Below are positions 1 through 9,553 of a stretch of 64,000 nt of DNA, in pieces. Source of the stretch: Xenoacremonium recifei (Eukaryota > Ascomycota > Sordariomycetes > Hypocreales > Nectriaceae). Each line of letters begins with the position of its first letter. Positions within the stretch are counted from its first letter, which is position 1. The translations under genes and the position numbers were made by a program. Location: assembly GCA_012184525.1 (NCBI GenBank), contig WOFQ01000070.1:1-64000 (forward strand). The letters run 5' to 3'. The notes below the pieces were generated by a model. The model was not told the origin of the DNA, did not search any database, and worked only from the letters and a program-made list of their open reading frames with translations.

Positions 1-300
1 GCGACGTACCATGCGCAGGGCCGATACGACGAGGCTGAAGGATTGAAGGATCAAGCATTAGATCTCCGACGAGAGGTGCTTGGAGAGAAGCATCCGCATA
101 CGATACAAAGCATGGCATACCTTGCCTCAACGCAGAAGTCGCTACGGTCTCTTGCAAGACCAGTTCAGCCTTTGACGACCAAGCAGGTCCGTGATCCAGA
201 AGAGCGGGAGGCGCGCAGTCGGTCATTAAGGGAAGTTATATATGTAAAGGCTAGGAAGTTTAAGAGATGGGGATCCCACAAGAGTAAAGGGTCTAATTGA
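1..300 (+). CDS. Tetratricopeptide-repeat protein, C-terminal fragment (cut by left edge)
   Basis: The frame is open from the first base and ends at TGA 298-300. It reads as one kinesin-light-chain-type TPR: a GRYDEAE turn, then LDLRREVLGEKHPHT and a following helix with YLAST. In fungi such repeats usually close NB-ARC or NACHT STAND proteins (nonself recognition, apoptosis-like death) or kinesin-light-chain-like proteins. About 60 residues of basic, low-complexity tail follow the repeat. The N-terminal effector and NTPase parts would lie to the left, so the class of protein cannot be decided here. The TPR assignment is firm; intactness is unknown. Confidence 0.7.
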   Translation, partial: ATYHAQGRYDEAEGLKDQALDLRREVLGEKHPHTIQSMAYLASTQKSLRSLARPVQPLTTKQVRDPEEREARSRSLREVIYVKARKFKRWGSHKSKGSN

Positions 301-2233
301 TCTAAGTGGTTCTATTATACTTGAGGGTCGAAATTTATTATATATATTATACAGTAATGCATACTTTCGATAGGGTATATCAGACTGATGTATGCCCTTG
401 GATGCTGTTAGCGATCACTGTGCTGATACCGTGTAAATATAAAGGGGCAACTGTGAGCACAGCCACATTGGTCCAAAACTGGCCCTGGCCTTAGAAATTT
501 TAGACTCTGGAACACTGACGCTGAACCCGCACCCTAGTGTACCATAGCTTCGAACCCCACGTATCTGATGACATAGACCCCCTCTTAATTCCCGGATCAA
601 CTCCGAAATGGGTGTCCTGCAAAGAACAGCTTTTCTTCGACTAGAACGGATCAGACGGACCGTAGCCCTTTATGCCCATGCACATCTGGCAGCCTTAACT
701 GGACTGTCTTAAGCAGCTTGGAGAAACAACTTTTAGTTTGGGGAGTGAGCTTCGGTGGGGGCGTGTATTGTCCCAGTGTAACCAAAATCTGATTGACCCT
801 CTCAACAAGAACACTTTGCCAGAGTTCCGGGATAGCCGTTTGCCGAAAGATATGCGAATCTAATTCCTCCATCTACAGTTCTACAGGCGATACACTTTGC
901 ACTTCACATTTTTTTTTTCTTTTTTTTTTTTTAAATTCGTTTGGTGAGAATCTTGTATAGGCCCTCTTGCCCACCACAGAAGGTACGAAACAACAGCGCT
1001 CGCAGTCTTTGAGGGCCAGAGTTACGAGAATCTTGGAGACGCTCCTGGCAGTGAGATATAGTAGGGGAAGCCGGAAGACTGAGGGTAAGCCTGCGGGCAA
1101 CCAATATTGGATATGTCTTAGTACTATTCCAGCATTAATGCCAGATCAAAGATGCGACTCGAGAGTTGTAGCAATGATTAGATCTCTCTGAATGAATGTT
1201 GGGAACCTCTCGCGTATAAGTAATCTTCCACGGACAATCCAGCTCTGAGTTTTGGAGTGATTCACTTTCTTCTGAACGACTATTTGGTTTGGCGGCATCA
1301 GAGTCTGCGAATCAAGAGACGCGAAATAAGATAGTTGCTATTACATAAAGGTAGGCAAAGCACATCATTCGCAACAAAATGACCCACCCAGCACGCGCGC
1401 GCAGAGCGTCTCATGCGCTTTCGTACATCTGTGCTAGGGATGCAGTCGGAGGTAGTTCCCCTGGAAGAAAAGTCAGATAGACAACGGACCTGTTAAGCAG
1501 AGAATTTCGCCCCCCACTGCCATACCTCAAACACCACAAGTAGAGGATCTATATTTTGTCACCCTGTCTGAATGAGTCCAATTCGAATGTATGTGCCGAC
1601 CTGATGACGGATGAAGCCTTTTGTAAGAGACCAAGTAGTAAAGTTACGGAGGAGGAACGCAGATTGATTGGGTTTAAGCTTGGAGATTAAAGTTAACTCC
1701 ACGCTCATTCAGACAGCAGAAAAATAGAAGACATGAATAAATAAGCCCGGGAACTCATTTCTTTATCGGCTCAAATTGCGTTCTCAACCCTGAGTAAAAC
1801 TATATGGCCTCCCATGGATACAACAGCATGGCTTGACTACATGAAGCCACCAGAGTTACAGCTAGGTGACCCTATTTTCAGCTTGATGGCACTCTATTCG
1901 GAGCTCTCGCGTTTTCTCGGCCTGACTACCCAGGCGGCAGACTCCAGACTGGCCACCTTTCTAAGGTTGTCGTTGGTCTCAGAACAGACAACTCACCCAC
2001 AAAGTGGGAGCACGATGGTCCCCGTTCAGATGATCCTTCCTCTTATAACCCCTCCTTTTGCAAATCCGGGGACTCACTCTGTCGTGTTGGCTTCCTCGGC
2101 CACAACGTACCACGGATTTGTGTCGGGTTGGTCTAAGCGAGCGGCACGGAATTATATTGCACCGGCCCAGTCAAAGAGTGTAGGTTAGGTACCTTAGTCT
2201 TGCCACTCCAAGAGTGGCCGACTCATCACCGCC
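301..2233. other. Gene-poor stretch, nothing assignable
   Basis: No reading frame with recognisable protein features is seen in these 1.9 kb. There is a pyrimidine tract at about 909-931 (T9-C-T12). An open frame at 1814-2188 (124 codons, starting MDTTAWLDYMKPPEL) matches nothing I recognise and has no supporting intron or domain. It could be a decayed exon. Composition is ordinary, without obvious AT-rich decay. Confidence 0.4.
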
Positions 2234-3061
2234 ATGTCTTTGACCGGGCGTTCACAATGGCAACGTCCCAAACCAGATCCAATTCTGGTGAACTTCGAGC
2301 GAAGGTGTCGCGCTGCAAAAGAACAACCATTCCTGGATGAGAAATTGATGGAAGAGACCGTGGCAGTTTGTGACCCCGCCTGCCGAGGCACTTTGCTGAC
2401 GACAAAGTTCTGGGACAATCGCCCGCCTGAGGGCACGCAATACTGGGCAGCTCAGCGTGAATGTCAAAACGCTGCACTGTTGGCGATGATGCGATATGTA
2501 ATCGAGAATGTCTCTGAACCTATTTGGTTGAGACCAACACCGAAGACACAGCGTGATGCTGCCCTGAATCTCTATGCCTTTTCCGACGAGGGTCGCCAGC
2601 GGCAACTTTTTCGACGGACACCCGGCGCGGTGGAATATAGTACAGTGCCTCATATGAGGAAATGCCATGGTTGGATGATGATAAGTGGCAAAGAAATCTG
2701 GGCGCTGCCTCGGGTCCTAACTCCTCCCGAGACAAGACTAAGAGACGGCACCATGCGTCAAATATTACTGAGTGAAGATTACTATGCCATACTTTATGAG
2801 TATGTGCCTGACAGCGACCATGGGCTGGATTTTGAGGTGATCCAAGCACAACTGGATTTCTTTTGGCTCACTGGATTCTGCATGGTGCCGTTGCGGAAAG
2901 ATAATTGGAAGGGTGCCGGGATTTTGGTAGATATGGCAGACCTAGTTTGTCCTTGGCAAGCCGAGTGGTTTACAAGTTTCTACAATCGAAAAATCGCAAC
3001 AGGTATGATCGAGACGCCTGTACAAGACACGCCGCCGAAGGCCACGGCGCCAACCGTTTAA
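2234..3061 (+). CDS. Fungal-specific hypothetical protein (275 aa)
   Basis: Single-exon gene; the ATG at 2234 sits in a good context (CGCCATGTC). The protein is soluble, Trp/Arg-rich, with no signal peptide or membrane helix. Its C-terminal third has the pattern DFFWLTGFCMVPLR-DNWKGAGILVDMADLVCPWQAEWF, a segment that recurs in uncharacterised proteins of plant-associated and soil ascomycetes (from memory). I recognise no catalytic motif. The stop lies 1 bp from the stop of the opposing SNF2 remnant, so the two are strictly convergent. Function unknown; it may belong to an expanded accessory family. Confidence 0.6.
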   Translation: MSLTGRSQWQRPKPDPILVNFERRCRAAKEQPFLDEKLMEETVAVCDPACRGTLLTTKFWDNRPPEGTQYWAAQRECQNAALLAMMRYVIENVSEPIWLRPTPKTQRDAALNLYAFSDEGRQRQLFRRTPGAVEYSTVPHMRKCHGWMMISGKEIWALPRVLTPPETRLRDGTMRQILLSEDYYAILYEYVPDSDHGLDFEVIQAQLDFFWLTGFCMVPLRKDNWKGAGILVDMADLVCPWQAEWFTSFYNRKIATGMIETPVQDTPPKATAPTV

Positions 3062-3062
3062 T

Positions 3063-4096
3063 CTAGATTACAATGACTTCTATCCTGGCATGCACAACCC
3101 GTCTCCTGGGTTTCTCGGAAATAAGTTCACGAAGAGCTGGGCCAATTGGAATATCCTTGACTTCGTCATTGTCCTGGCCCTGTTGTCCAGTAGACATAAA
3201 ACCTGCCAGCGGATCTTCATTTCCAGTCGAGATCGGATCTTTGTCTCGGCCATGTTCTTCAACAGCCATGACCGCGACCCAAATGAAAGCTTCCGCGGTG
3301 GCACTCTCCTTGAATCTGTGGCGGACGAAGTCGTGGCTGCAAATGACGACATCGTATTCGAGAAGCTCCGTAATGTCGGCCTTGGGACTGTCCAGAATAA
3401 TGCATGAAGGGCGAGCGTGCTGATGTTATTAGTGGAAGAAACCTTGACATCTCAATGATACTCACTGGTTCAAAATGGTTTCGAACCGTCATACCATTGA
3501 AAGACACAAGCTGGTTCGCACACCACCAGGATGAACCCACAGTTAGGCAACATCGTTCGTCGGATCCTCAATGCTGCCAAGATCGCCGTCAGAGACTTTC
3601 CGAGGCCAAGGAAATCACACAAGAATCCGCCTTTGAAGCAAGAATCCGCGAGGATGCACAGCTTCTCTTGCCCTGTCTTCTGCCAGGGCTTCAGAACGGA
3701 CTTCAGGCCGTCAACATCATCGGGGAACAGGTCCAGACGGTGGAGTCGATCCTGTATAAAGAACATTAGTAAAATGATTCCAAATTATTGCCAATTGCCA
3801 CAAGAGGCTGCACAAGAGCTTACCACATGATCGACGAAGTCCTGACTGGTTAAGAAAGTCAGGGCATTGACAAAAGCCCCATTCAAAACCAAGTCGCGCC
3901 GGTCTTCGTTCATTGCTGCTTCAAATTGTCCTGGGCCTTCTTGCGCGTTCCCAGAAGAAGAAGACACCCGCTGTTTCTTTTCTCGCGAGCTTTTGGACTC
4001 GGATTGGGACGCTCTCTTCAATGAATCGTCAGCTTCGAAGGGAGCTGTAAGAGCTAGTCCTGTTTCCAGCGGGATTGGCTGAATGTTCGAGTCCAT
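3063..4096 (-). pseudogene. SNF2-family helicase, truncated and frameshifted
   Basis: Reading down from ATG 4096, exon 1 encodes a charged N-terminus with a nuclear-localisation-like SREKKQR. An intron (GTAAGC...ATACAG, removed near 3825-3766) joins VDHV to DRLHRLDLF. Exon 2 carries the SNF2 entry region and Walker A (LCDFLGLGKSLTAIL), then motif Ia ILVVCEPACVFQWYD. Here the frame breaks: the natural continuation (VRNHFEP) is in another frame near 3490. A second intron (GTGAGT...CATCAG) leads to IILDSPKADITELLEYDVVICSHDF. The frame stops at 3063, before the DEAH box and the whole helicase C domain, so motifs II-VI are missing. Full relatives are usually near 900-1200 residues. Almost certainly non-functional as an ATPase. 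Confidence 0.75.
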
Positions 4097-4202
4097 CTCG
4101 TCAGAAGCCCTTGGGAGTTACTTGATTCTACAAGACTCTTCCCGGCATTGGTTGAACAGCTGCATAAGGCAGGTAGGTAGACAGTGAATCACGTTGCCTG
4201 GA

Positions 4203-4256
4203 TAGGTAGACGGGCAGTGAATCACATTAGCCATTGATTCACTGCCCGTCTGCCTA
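4203..4256. repeat. 22-bp inverted repeat with neighbouring direct repeats
   Basis: Arms 4203-4224 and 4235-4256 (core GACGGGCAGTGAATCA) pair with one mismatch around a 10-base spacer. The element GTAGACRGTGAATCAC recurs just to the left (about 4170-4184), and a degenerate copy (GTAGACAATGAATCACC) lies near 4290-4306. Copies of CCTAGGTA/TACCTA surround it. It sits in the 370-bp gap between the divergent SNF2 remnant and the small acidic gene, so it could be a bidirectional operator, or the footprint of a small foldback transposon. Confidence 0.6.
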
Positions 4257-4466
4257 GGTACCTAGGTAAGTATAAACACCTACCTAAGGTAGACAATGAA
4301 TCACCCCTCAAAGAACTTTCGCCTAAGTGGCAGGTACGGCGGGCACGGCAGGCTTGGTGTGCTTCCGTTTCTTCTTCTCGCATCATCTTTTTCCTTTCTC
4401 GCATCCACCTTTTTCCTTTCTCGCACCAGTCCTCCCCATTTCTCATAACTTCTTGTTCATCTCAAA

Positions 4467-5135
4467 ATGCTTTCCGGGTCAAAGTTCAAGGCCGATTGGC
4501 TGAAAGCCGCTGGGTTTGAGACTTGGGAGGAGTTGAAGGAGGCCGCGACAAGGAACATCCACGCATTAATCGAGGCGAACAGACCCTTCAAAGAGGCGGC
4601 TGAAGCGCGAATGGCAGCCCGGCGCATGCGTTCCAAGGCAAGTCGATACCTCCTCGAACCAGATGAATCTTCGTATAACTTTATGTGCGGCGACGAATAA
4701 TCCTGAAGCGGCGTGCGAATGCAGAGTCTGAACCCGAATGCAACGAGGATACATTGGAGGTATGATGCGAAGGCCTTCTACGATGGTGAATGCAAGTGCT
4801 TACGTTTCTGTTTCTGCCAGAATCGAGACGACATTGACGACGATGACGACGATGCCGATCGACTTGACGAGGAGGAAGCCGAGAAAAAAGACGACGAACA
4901 AGAACAAGAGCCAGATGAAGAGGAAGACGAGAGTGACAAAGAGTTTACGGTACCAACAAGAGAGGGTGAAGAACTGGACTCGGACGATGGCGATCCTCTC
5001 GATGACTCCATGTCTCCAGCATCAGATTTATCTTACGTTCCCGACCCGATGGAATTGGCTGAGAGCTCGGTTCGATCAACCAGCCCGGAACTCGATATCG
5101 AGACGGAGCAAGGCGAACTGATAGTTCAGACTTAG
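4467..5135 (+). CDS. Small acidic protein, three exons, first intron GC-AG (178 aa)
   Basis: Exons proposed: 4467-4637, 4709-4759, 4821-5135. Intron 1 (71 nt) has donor AAG|GCAAGT, the strong consensus of the rare GC-AG class; intron 2 (61 nt) is GTATGA...TGCCAG. Both are phase 0, and splicing joins one clean 178-residue frame while each unspliced frame hits stops. The N-terminal half is a basic alpha-helical stretch (ADWLKAAGFETWEELKEAA...MAARRMRSK). The C-terminal half is extremely acidic (NRDDIDDDDDDADRLDEEEAEKK) and then Ser/Pro-rich. Such a basic-acidic layout suits a chromatin or histone-binding protein, but no domain is recognised. Divergent to the SNF2 remnant across the inverted repeat. 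Confidence 0.6.
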
Positions 5136-5372
5136 TGGTAGTCTCACGGACCTGATGTCATCCAACTCAATATATCAGAGGATAGCTCCCATTAAGTAAA
5201 GATAGGCAGAGAATAAGAACCGAGTTCCAGAGCTGTCTCCCATAATTGCAAGATATACAAACACGTCTGAAAACTCGGTTACTTTTGTTTCTAACCAAAT
5301 GGCATCCTATTATTTGGACACAATATCATAGCTATGAACACTTTGCACTAAGCCGCATGACTTAATGGCAGC

Positions 5373-6560
5373 CTATTTGAAGCTTTCTCTCTGCACAATT
5401 TCCACCCAGTATCCATCCGGATCTAGCAAGAATGCCACATTGCGCATTCGGCCATCAGTAAGTCTCTTCTTCCAGGCAACGTTCAGGCTCTCAAATCGCG
5501 CGCAGGCGGCATCGAGGTCATCAACGATAACGCAAATGTGGCCGAAACCCTGTGGCTGGTCGTTGCCGTTATGGTAGCTGAAGTTCTCGTCCTTCTCCGT
5601 GCCGTAGTTCCAGGTCAGCTCCAGGAGACCCTCTCGCTCCGCCGTGCTGCCATCCTCGCTCACTGCTTGGGTGCCAGGGTAGCCGAGGAAGTAGAGGTTA
5701 AAGCCTGCAGCGGCGTTCTCGTTGGTTCTCATAAGCTTCATGCCCAAGACCTCCTGGTAGTACTTCAGACTCTTCTCAGCATCCTTGACTCGAATCATCG
5801 TGTGGTTCTGTTGGGCTTCTCGTTAGTGCCTATAAATTGGTTGTGTTTTCAGTCGCATAGTTGGCTTACCATGCGGTAACTCGACACATCTGTCTCCGTA
5901 ACATGCTCGGTCTCAGTATGAGGGTTACGGGCAATGATCTCAACCCAGTAGTCATCTGGGTCAAGGGCAAATGCAATGTGTCGCATTCTTCCATCCTGGA
6001 GTCTCTTTTGGAATCTATAAAGGTCTCAATTAGTTCGGCAAACGGGATAAAAGCTTCGGCAGGGCAGCTCTGTTGGCTGGATCATACCTGACACCGGCAT
6101 CCTCCAATCTTTTGCACGCGGCCTGGATGTTGTCGACACTGATACACGTGTGACCAAATCCTCTGTGGGGCTCTTTGTTGCCATTGTTGATATTATACTC
6201 GGGGTCATTCTCCGTGCCGTAGTTGTGCGTCAATTCAATCAGACCCTCACGGTCGAACGCGGTTTTGCCGTGAGACACAGCCTTAGGAGAGTCATAGGCT
6301 AGGAAGTAGAGATCGAACTTGGCCTCAGGAAACTCAAGCTTCTTGATGACTGACATGCCGAGCAGCTCGTAAAACTTGACTACATTGTGGTTAACAAGGG
6401 GGTGTGCCGCCGGGGCTCATCAAGGTACCGTACCAGACTCCTTTGGGTCCTTCACTCGAATCCTAATGCCTTGTCAGCAGTCGCGCACGATCCTATTGGC
6501 TTTCGCGACTTACATCGAGTGGTTGAACCGATAGGTCTCTAGATTTGTTGTGCTCGCCAT
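5373..6560 (-). CDS. GLO1: Glyoxalase I (lactoylglutathione lyase), two-domain fungal type
   Basis: Isomerises the hemithioacetal of methylglyoxal and glutathione to S-D-lactoylglutathione; cytosolic metalloenzyme. Five exons can be joined. Exon 1 from ATG 6560 is MASTTNLETYRFNHS; introns follow near 6503, 6430, 6085 and 5850, the last merging SSYRM with NHTMIRVKD. Two glyoxalase repeats result. Repeat 1 has NHSMIRVKD, IELTHNYGTE, GFGHTCISVD and YWVEII; repeat 2 has NHTMIRVKD, LELTWNYGTE, GFGHICVIVDD and YWVEIV. So the metal-binding positions (N-terminal His/Gln position, Glu, His, Glu) are kept in both, as in yeast Glo1, where both sites are active. Typical length, about 320 residues. Housekeeping detoxification gene; no link to neighbours is obvious. 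Confidence 0.92.
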
Positions 6561-7402
6561 ACTGACGGATCTTACTTGGCCGTTCCCTGAGATGGTGAGC
6601 GAAGAAACTCCGAGCGGGGTAATGAGCGGTTGATCAAGTACGGGAAAGATTCGAGGGTACCGATACAGGTCGCGGGGAAGAGAGGAGATTTCCAAGAGAC
6701 TTCAATCGCTGAAAAGCTCGCAAGTTGCTCATCTGGCCGTGAGGCAGATATTTGCTCTGTATTGGCAGCAGAGATTAGAAATACAATTTCGCGAACGGAG
6801 TGGATGATGATGGATCATATCGGTCGCACTTTCCACGCCGCAATCGCCCCCACCTCAAAAACCCGTGGCGGTGGATCTGACGTCAATTGCGTGTCAAGAA
6901 AGATGGGCAAACCTCTCACAGAGTCGAAGATGTTTGAGTCGCCATTGAGATTGGTATGTAAGACTGGAACAAGAAACAGTTTGTATGCGAGCCAATGATG
7001 AACTGTTGTCAATTGATGTTAGAGAATGATGTCTCCTGTATCTGCGCATCTTCCAATGCCGAAATCCCGACCTACGCCGGAGTATTTACGGATAGGAGCC
7101 GAACAGAGTACTCAACGGAGTATTTACGGGCCCTTCTACTCTACTCGCCAGCGCAAGGTCCCTTCCAGAACAGCCAAATTTTAGTCGTAGCCATTTTAGT
7201 CGGGTATGGCTGAGTCCTCACCGACGCTCGTCGGTCCGTCCGACAATGGCCTGTCGGCTGCCCTCGACCAACCGTTAGGGAGTCAGGGTTAGGACTAAAG
7301 GTAGAGCTATAAAGCGTTAACCCGCTCTGAAACCCGACATATCAGCATTTCCGGCATGACCTATGATCCATAGATGAAGAGCTATAGATCCTCTATATTC
7401 AG
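6561..7402. other. Intergenic, with a 14-bp direct repeat
   Basis: This is the upstream side of glyoxalase I and the downstream side of the S15 hydrolase. CGGAGTATTTACGG occurs twice, at 7078-7091 and 7116-7129. CCGACGCTCGTCGG, a short palindrome, follows near 7221-7234. No coding frame here is convincing. Confidence 0.4.
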
Positions 7403-9175
7403 CTAAACAAAAGGTAGAATAAGGCAACTTTCATACTCTCCCCCCATATGGATGTAGTGGGTGCCCTTGTTGTCTAAATGCTCTAGACTTCCAAAGTTGC
7501 TAATGCTAAGATTGCGGCCGCTCACAACAGCCCGAATTGACTCACCTGCTTCGTACTCTATCCCCATGGCCCAGATGCCAATATCAAGCCTCACTATCTC
7601 CCCAGGCTTGATCTTTTCGACCTTCTCATGTGGGTGAAATGGCCAGTGAGGGTGCATACTTTTGCTCTCATCAATAGCACGATGAGACGCTCTCAGGATA
7701 CCCAATGGTCCACGATACATGATTGCTTCTGTCTTTTCCTCTGGCTTCATCTCATCAAAGGATGATGGAGGGATAGCTTTCCAAGGAATATTGAGACTGA
7801 TCATAACCTGTCCCTGAATATCGAGCTTCTCAAGAAGAACGTAGACGTCCATGTCATCGTAGTCGGGGCACGACATGTACAATACGGCCTTCGGAAGACC
7901 AACCAAACGAGTTGTTTGGTCAAAGCGATATGTGAACTGGACCTTATCATCTGTTTCTGATAGGTAACTAACAGAAGAGGATTGGGTCGCTTGTTCCGGC
8001 GAAAGGGAACCATCTTCTCTGAGATACATTTTCTTATAGTTTGTTCTTGGGATCGGGAAATCTTTCTCAACAATGTTTTCGTAAGCTTGCGGTTCCTTTG
8101 TGCCAAATCGCAAAACCGAGATACGGACACGGGGCGTCTTATCCCAACCGTTGGCATCCCCTTTGAGGAAAAAGTCAAAGAAGGAGAGCAATTCCTCTTT
8201 CGCAGCATCATCTCCCCAAAGATCATACCATTCTTGCCACGGGTGGAATCGCAACCACTTGTGAGGGGTATTGACCTGAAGCCACCCTCGTATAGCACCC
8301 ATGCCGTGCATTGTATTGGTCCAAGTTCCCGTGATATATGTCGGGATATTAATCTTCTGCATCTCTGGACGTTTGTCGTTCCACCACTCATTGCTAAGGG
8401 GATGCTTCTGGAACATTTTACGGAAGCTTTCAATACCATTACGACCGTGCAGAAGATGCTTGATTATGAGTTTGTCGAAAAGGTCACCACCATATATGCC
8501 GCCTCGTCCGAACTGCTCGCGATATATATCGCCGCAGCCCTCCCACGGAGCAATCGCCTTGAGACTCGGAGGCTGTAAGGCAGCAATGAACCACTGAATG
8601 ATGGCAAGATGCGAGTTTCCAGCCATGCCAACAGCACCGTTCGACCACGGCAGCTTTGCGATGCTTTCAATAGTATCGTAACCATCTTCAGCTTCCTGGG
8701 TGCCCATAATAACGAGAGTGCCTTCACTGTCGCCAGATCCGCGGGAATCGATATTGACGATAGCGTAGCCCCGAGGGACCCAGTCAGCAGGATCAGGGCC
8801 CTCAAACTTCTCGAGACCCGAAAGAGTCTGAGGAGGAATACCGAGATGCCAGGGTACTATTAGATCGAGGGACATAAGTCCGTTGAACTTCTTTCCGAAC
8901 GGCGACCAACAAATAATTGTTGGGACAGGCTCACTGCAGCTTTGTGGTGGTCGGTAGATGTCGGCATAGAGTGTGACTCCATCACGCATCTTGAAAGACA
9001 CATCGTGCTGAACTAAGATCTCTGAAGGTAAAGGCCGAGCTCGAGGATGATCGAATTTCCAACCGGCTGGAAGAACTTCAGAATGTGGGTTAAGCCCAAT
9101 GTAACCTCCCTCACCAATTTTAGGTGGGTTGATTTGCTCGACGGGAATTTCGAGATGTATCTGTCGCTCAGACAT
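7403..9175 (-). CDS. S15/CocE-NonD family alpha/beta hydrolase (590 aa)
   Basis: Intronless. I start at ATG 9175 (MSERQIHLEIPVEQ); the open frame runs further up but only from non-ATG codons. The N-terminal half is the Xaa-Pro dipeptidyl-peptidase/cocaine-esterase fold: DVSFKMRDGVTLYADIYRP, oxyanion-hole region IICWSPFGK, VNIDSRGSGDSEG, and the nucleophile elbow GMAGNSHLA with Ser as nucleophile. The C-terminal third is the jelly-roll domain (PKAVLYMSCPDYDDMDVYVLLEKL, then DIGIWAMGIEYEAGESIR). Members hydrolyse esters or acyl-amides; the substrate cannot be told. No signal peptide, so intracellular. It diverges from the PhyH dioxygenase and shares promoter elements with the TF/MFS pair at 13.2-13.6 kb. 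Confidence 0.85.
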   Translation of the reverse strand: MSERQIHLEIPVEQINPPKIGEGGYIGLNPHSEVLPAGWKFDHPRARPLPSEILVQHDVSFKMRDGVTLYADIYRPPQSCSEPVPTIICWSPFGKKFNGLMSLDLIVPWHLGIPPQTLSGLEKFEGPDPADWVPRGYAIVNIDSRGSGDSEGTLVIMGTQEAEDGYDTIESIAKLPWSNGAVGMAGNSHLAIIQWFIAALQPPSLKAIAPWEGCGDIYREQFGRGGIYGGDLFDKLIIKHLLHGRNGIESFRKMFQKHPLSNEWWNDKRPEMQKINIPTYITGTWTNTMHGMGAIRGWLQVNTPHKWLRFHPWQEWYDLWGDDAAKEELLSFFDFFLKGDANGWDKTPRVRISVLRFGTKEPQAYENIVEKDFPIPRTNYKKMYLREDGSLSPEQATQSSSVSYLSETDDKVQFTYRFDQTTRLVGLPKAVLYMSCPDYDDMDVYVLLEKLDIQGQVMISLNIPWKAIPPSSFDEMKPEEKTEAIMYRGPLGILRASHRAIDESKSMHPHWPFHPHEKVEKIKPGEIVRLDIGIWAMGIEYEAGESIRAVVSGRNLSISNFGSLEHLDNKGTHYIHMGGEYESCLILPFV

Positions 9176-9327
9176 GCTGTATATTGAAGTAGAGAGTACG
9201 GGGCGAAGAGTTTTGACCAAATCAAACAATTATGAGGACTGAGTCCAATGGTATTTCATACTCGTGGTTGTAACGCTGCCTTTCGCCAGCCTCTTTGAGC
9301 CCATCTATCCACTGCGCGTTCCGGTGG

Positions 9328-9365
9328 CGGCTCGGAATCGGAGTCTGGATGGGATGCCGAACCGA
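9328..9365. promoter_or_regulatory. Shared promoter elements, copy 1 (S15 hydrolase / PhyH)
   Basis: CGGCTCGGAATC (9328-9339, reverse of GATTCCGAGCCG), AATCGGAGTCT (9336-9346) and GCCGAACCGA (9356-9365) all recur exactly in the 13185-13624 promoter. CGG/CCG triplets fit a Zn2Cys6 regulator, and one is encoded at 10840-13184. Binding is inferred, not shown. Confidence 0.5.
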
Positions 9366-9553
9366 AGCGAGCCGACCCGTCGAGCAAAGAACGCGAGAAG
9401 TAGGATAAAATTGGCTTCATACAGCTGCTAGAGTCCGCTGTTATGAACAAGTGCAAGTGAAATTAGGTCGACAAGAACGATTAAGATACGCACATACGTA
9501 TCTCTATTTGCCAACCAACTGCTTTTTCAACTTTTCGCATAGCAAACATCAGA

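Noticed and set aside
1814..2188. 124-codon open frame starting MDTTAWLDYMKPPEL
   Set aside because: Nothing recognisable and no splice partner; kept only as a note in the intergenic entry.
3063..3423. Overlapping plus-strand frames rich in hydrophobic residues (for example LDFVIVLALLSS)
   Set aside because: They are antisense to the SNF2 remnant exon and show no membrane-protein family pattern.
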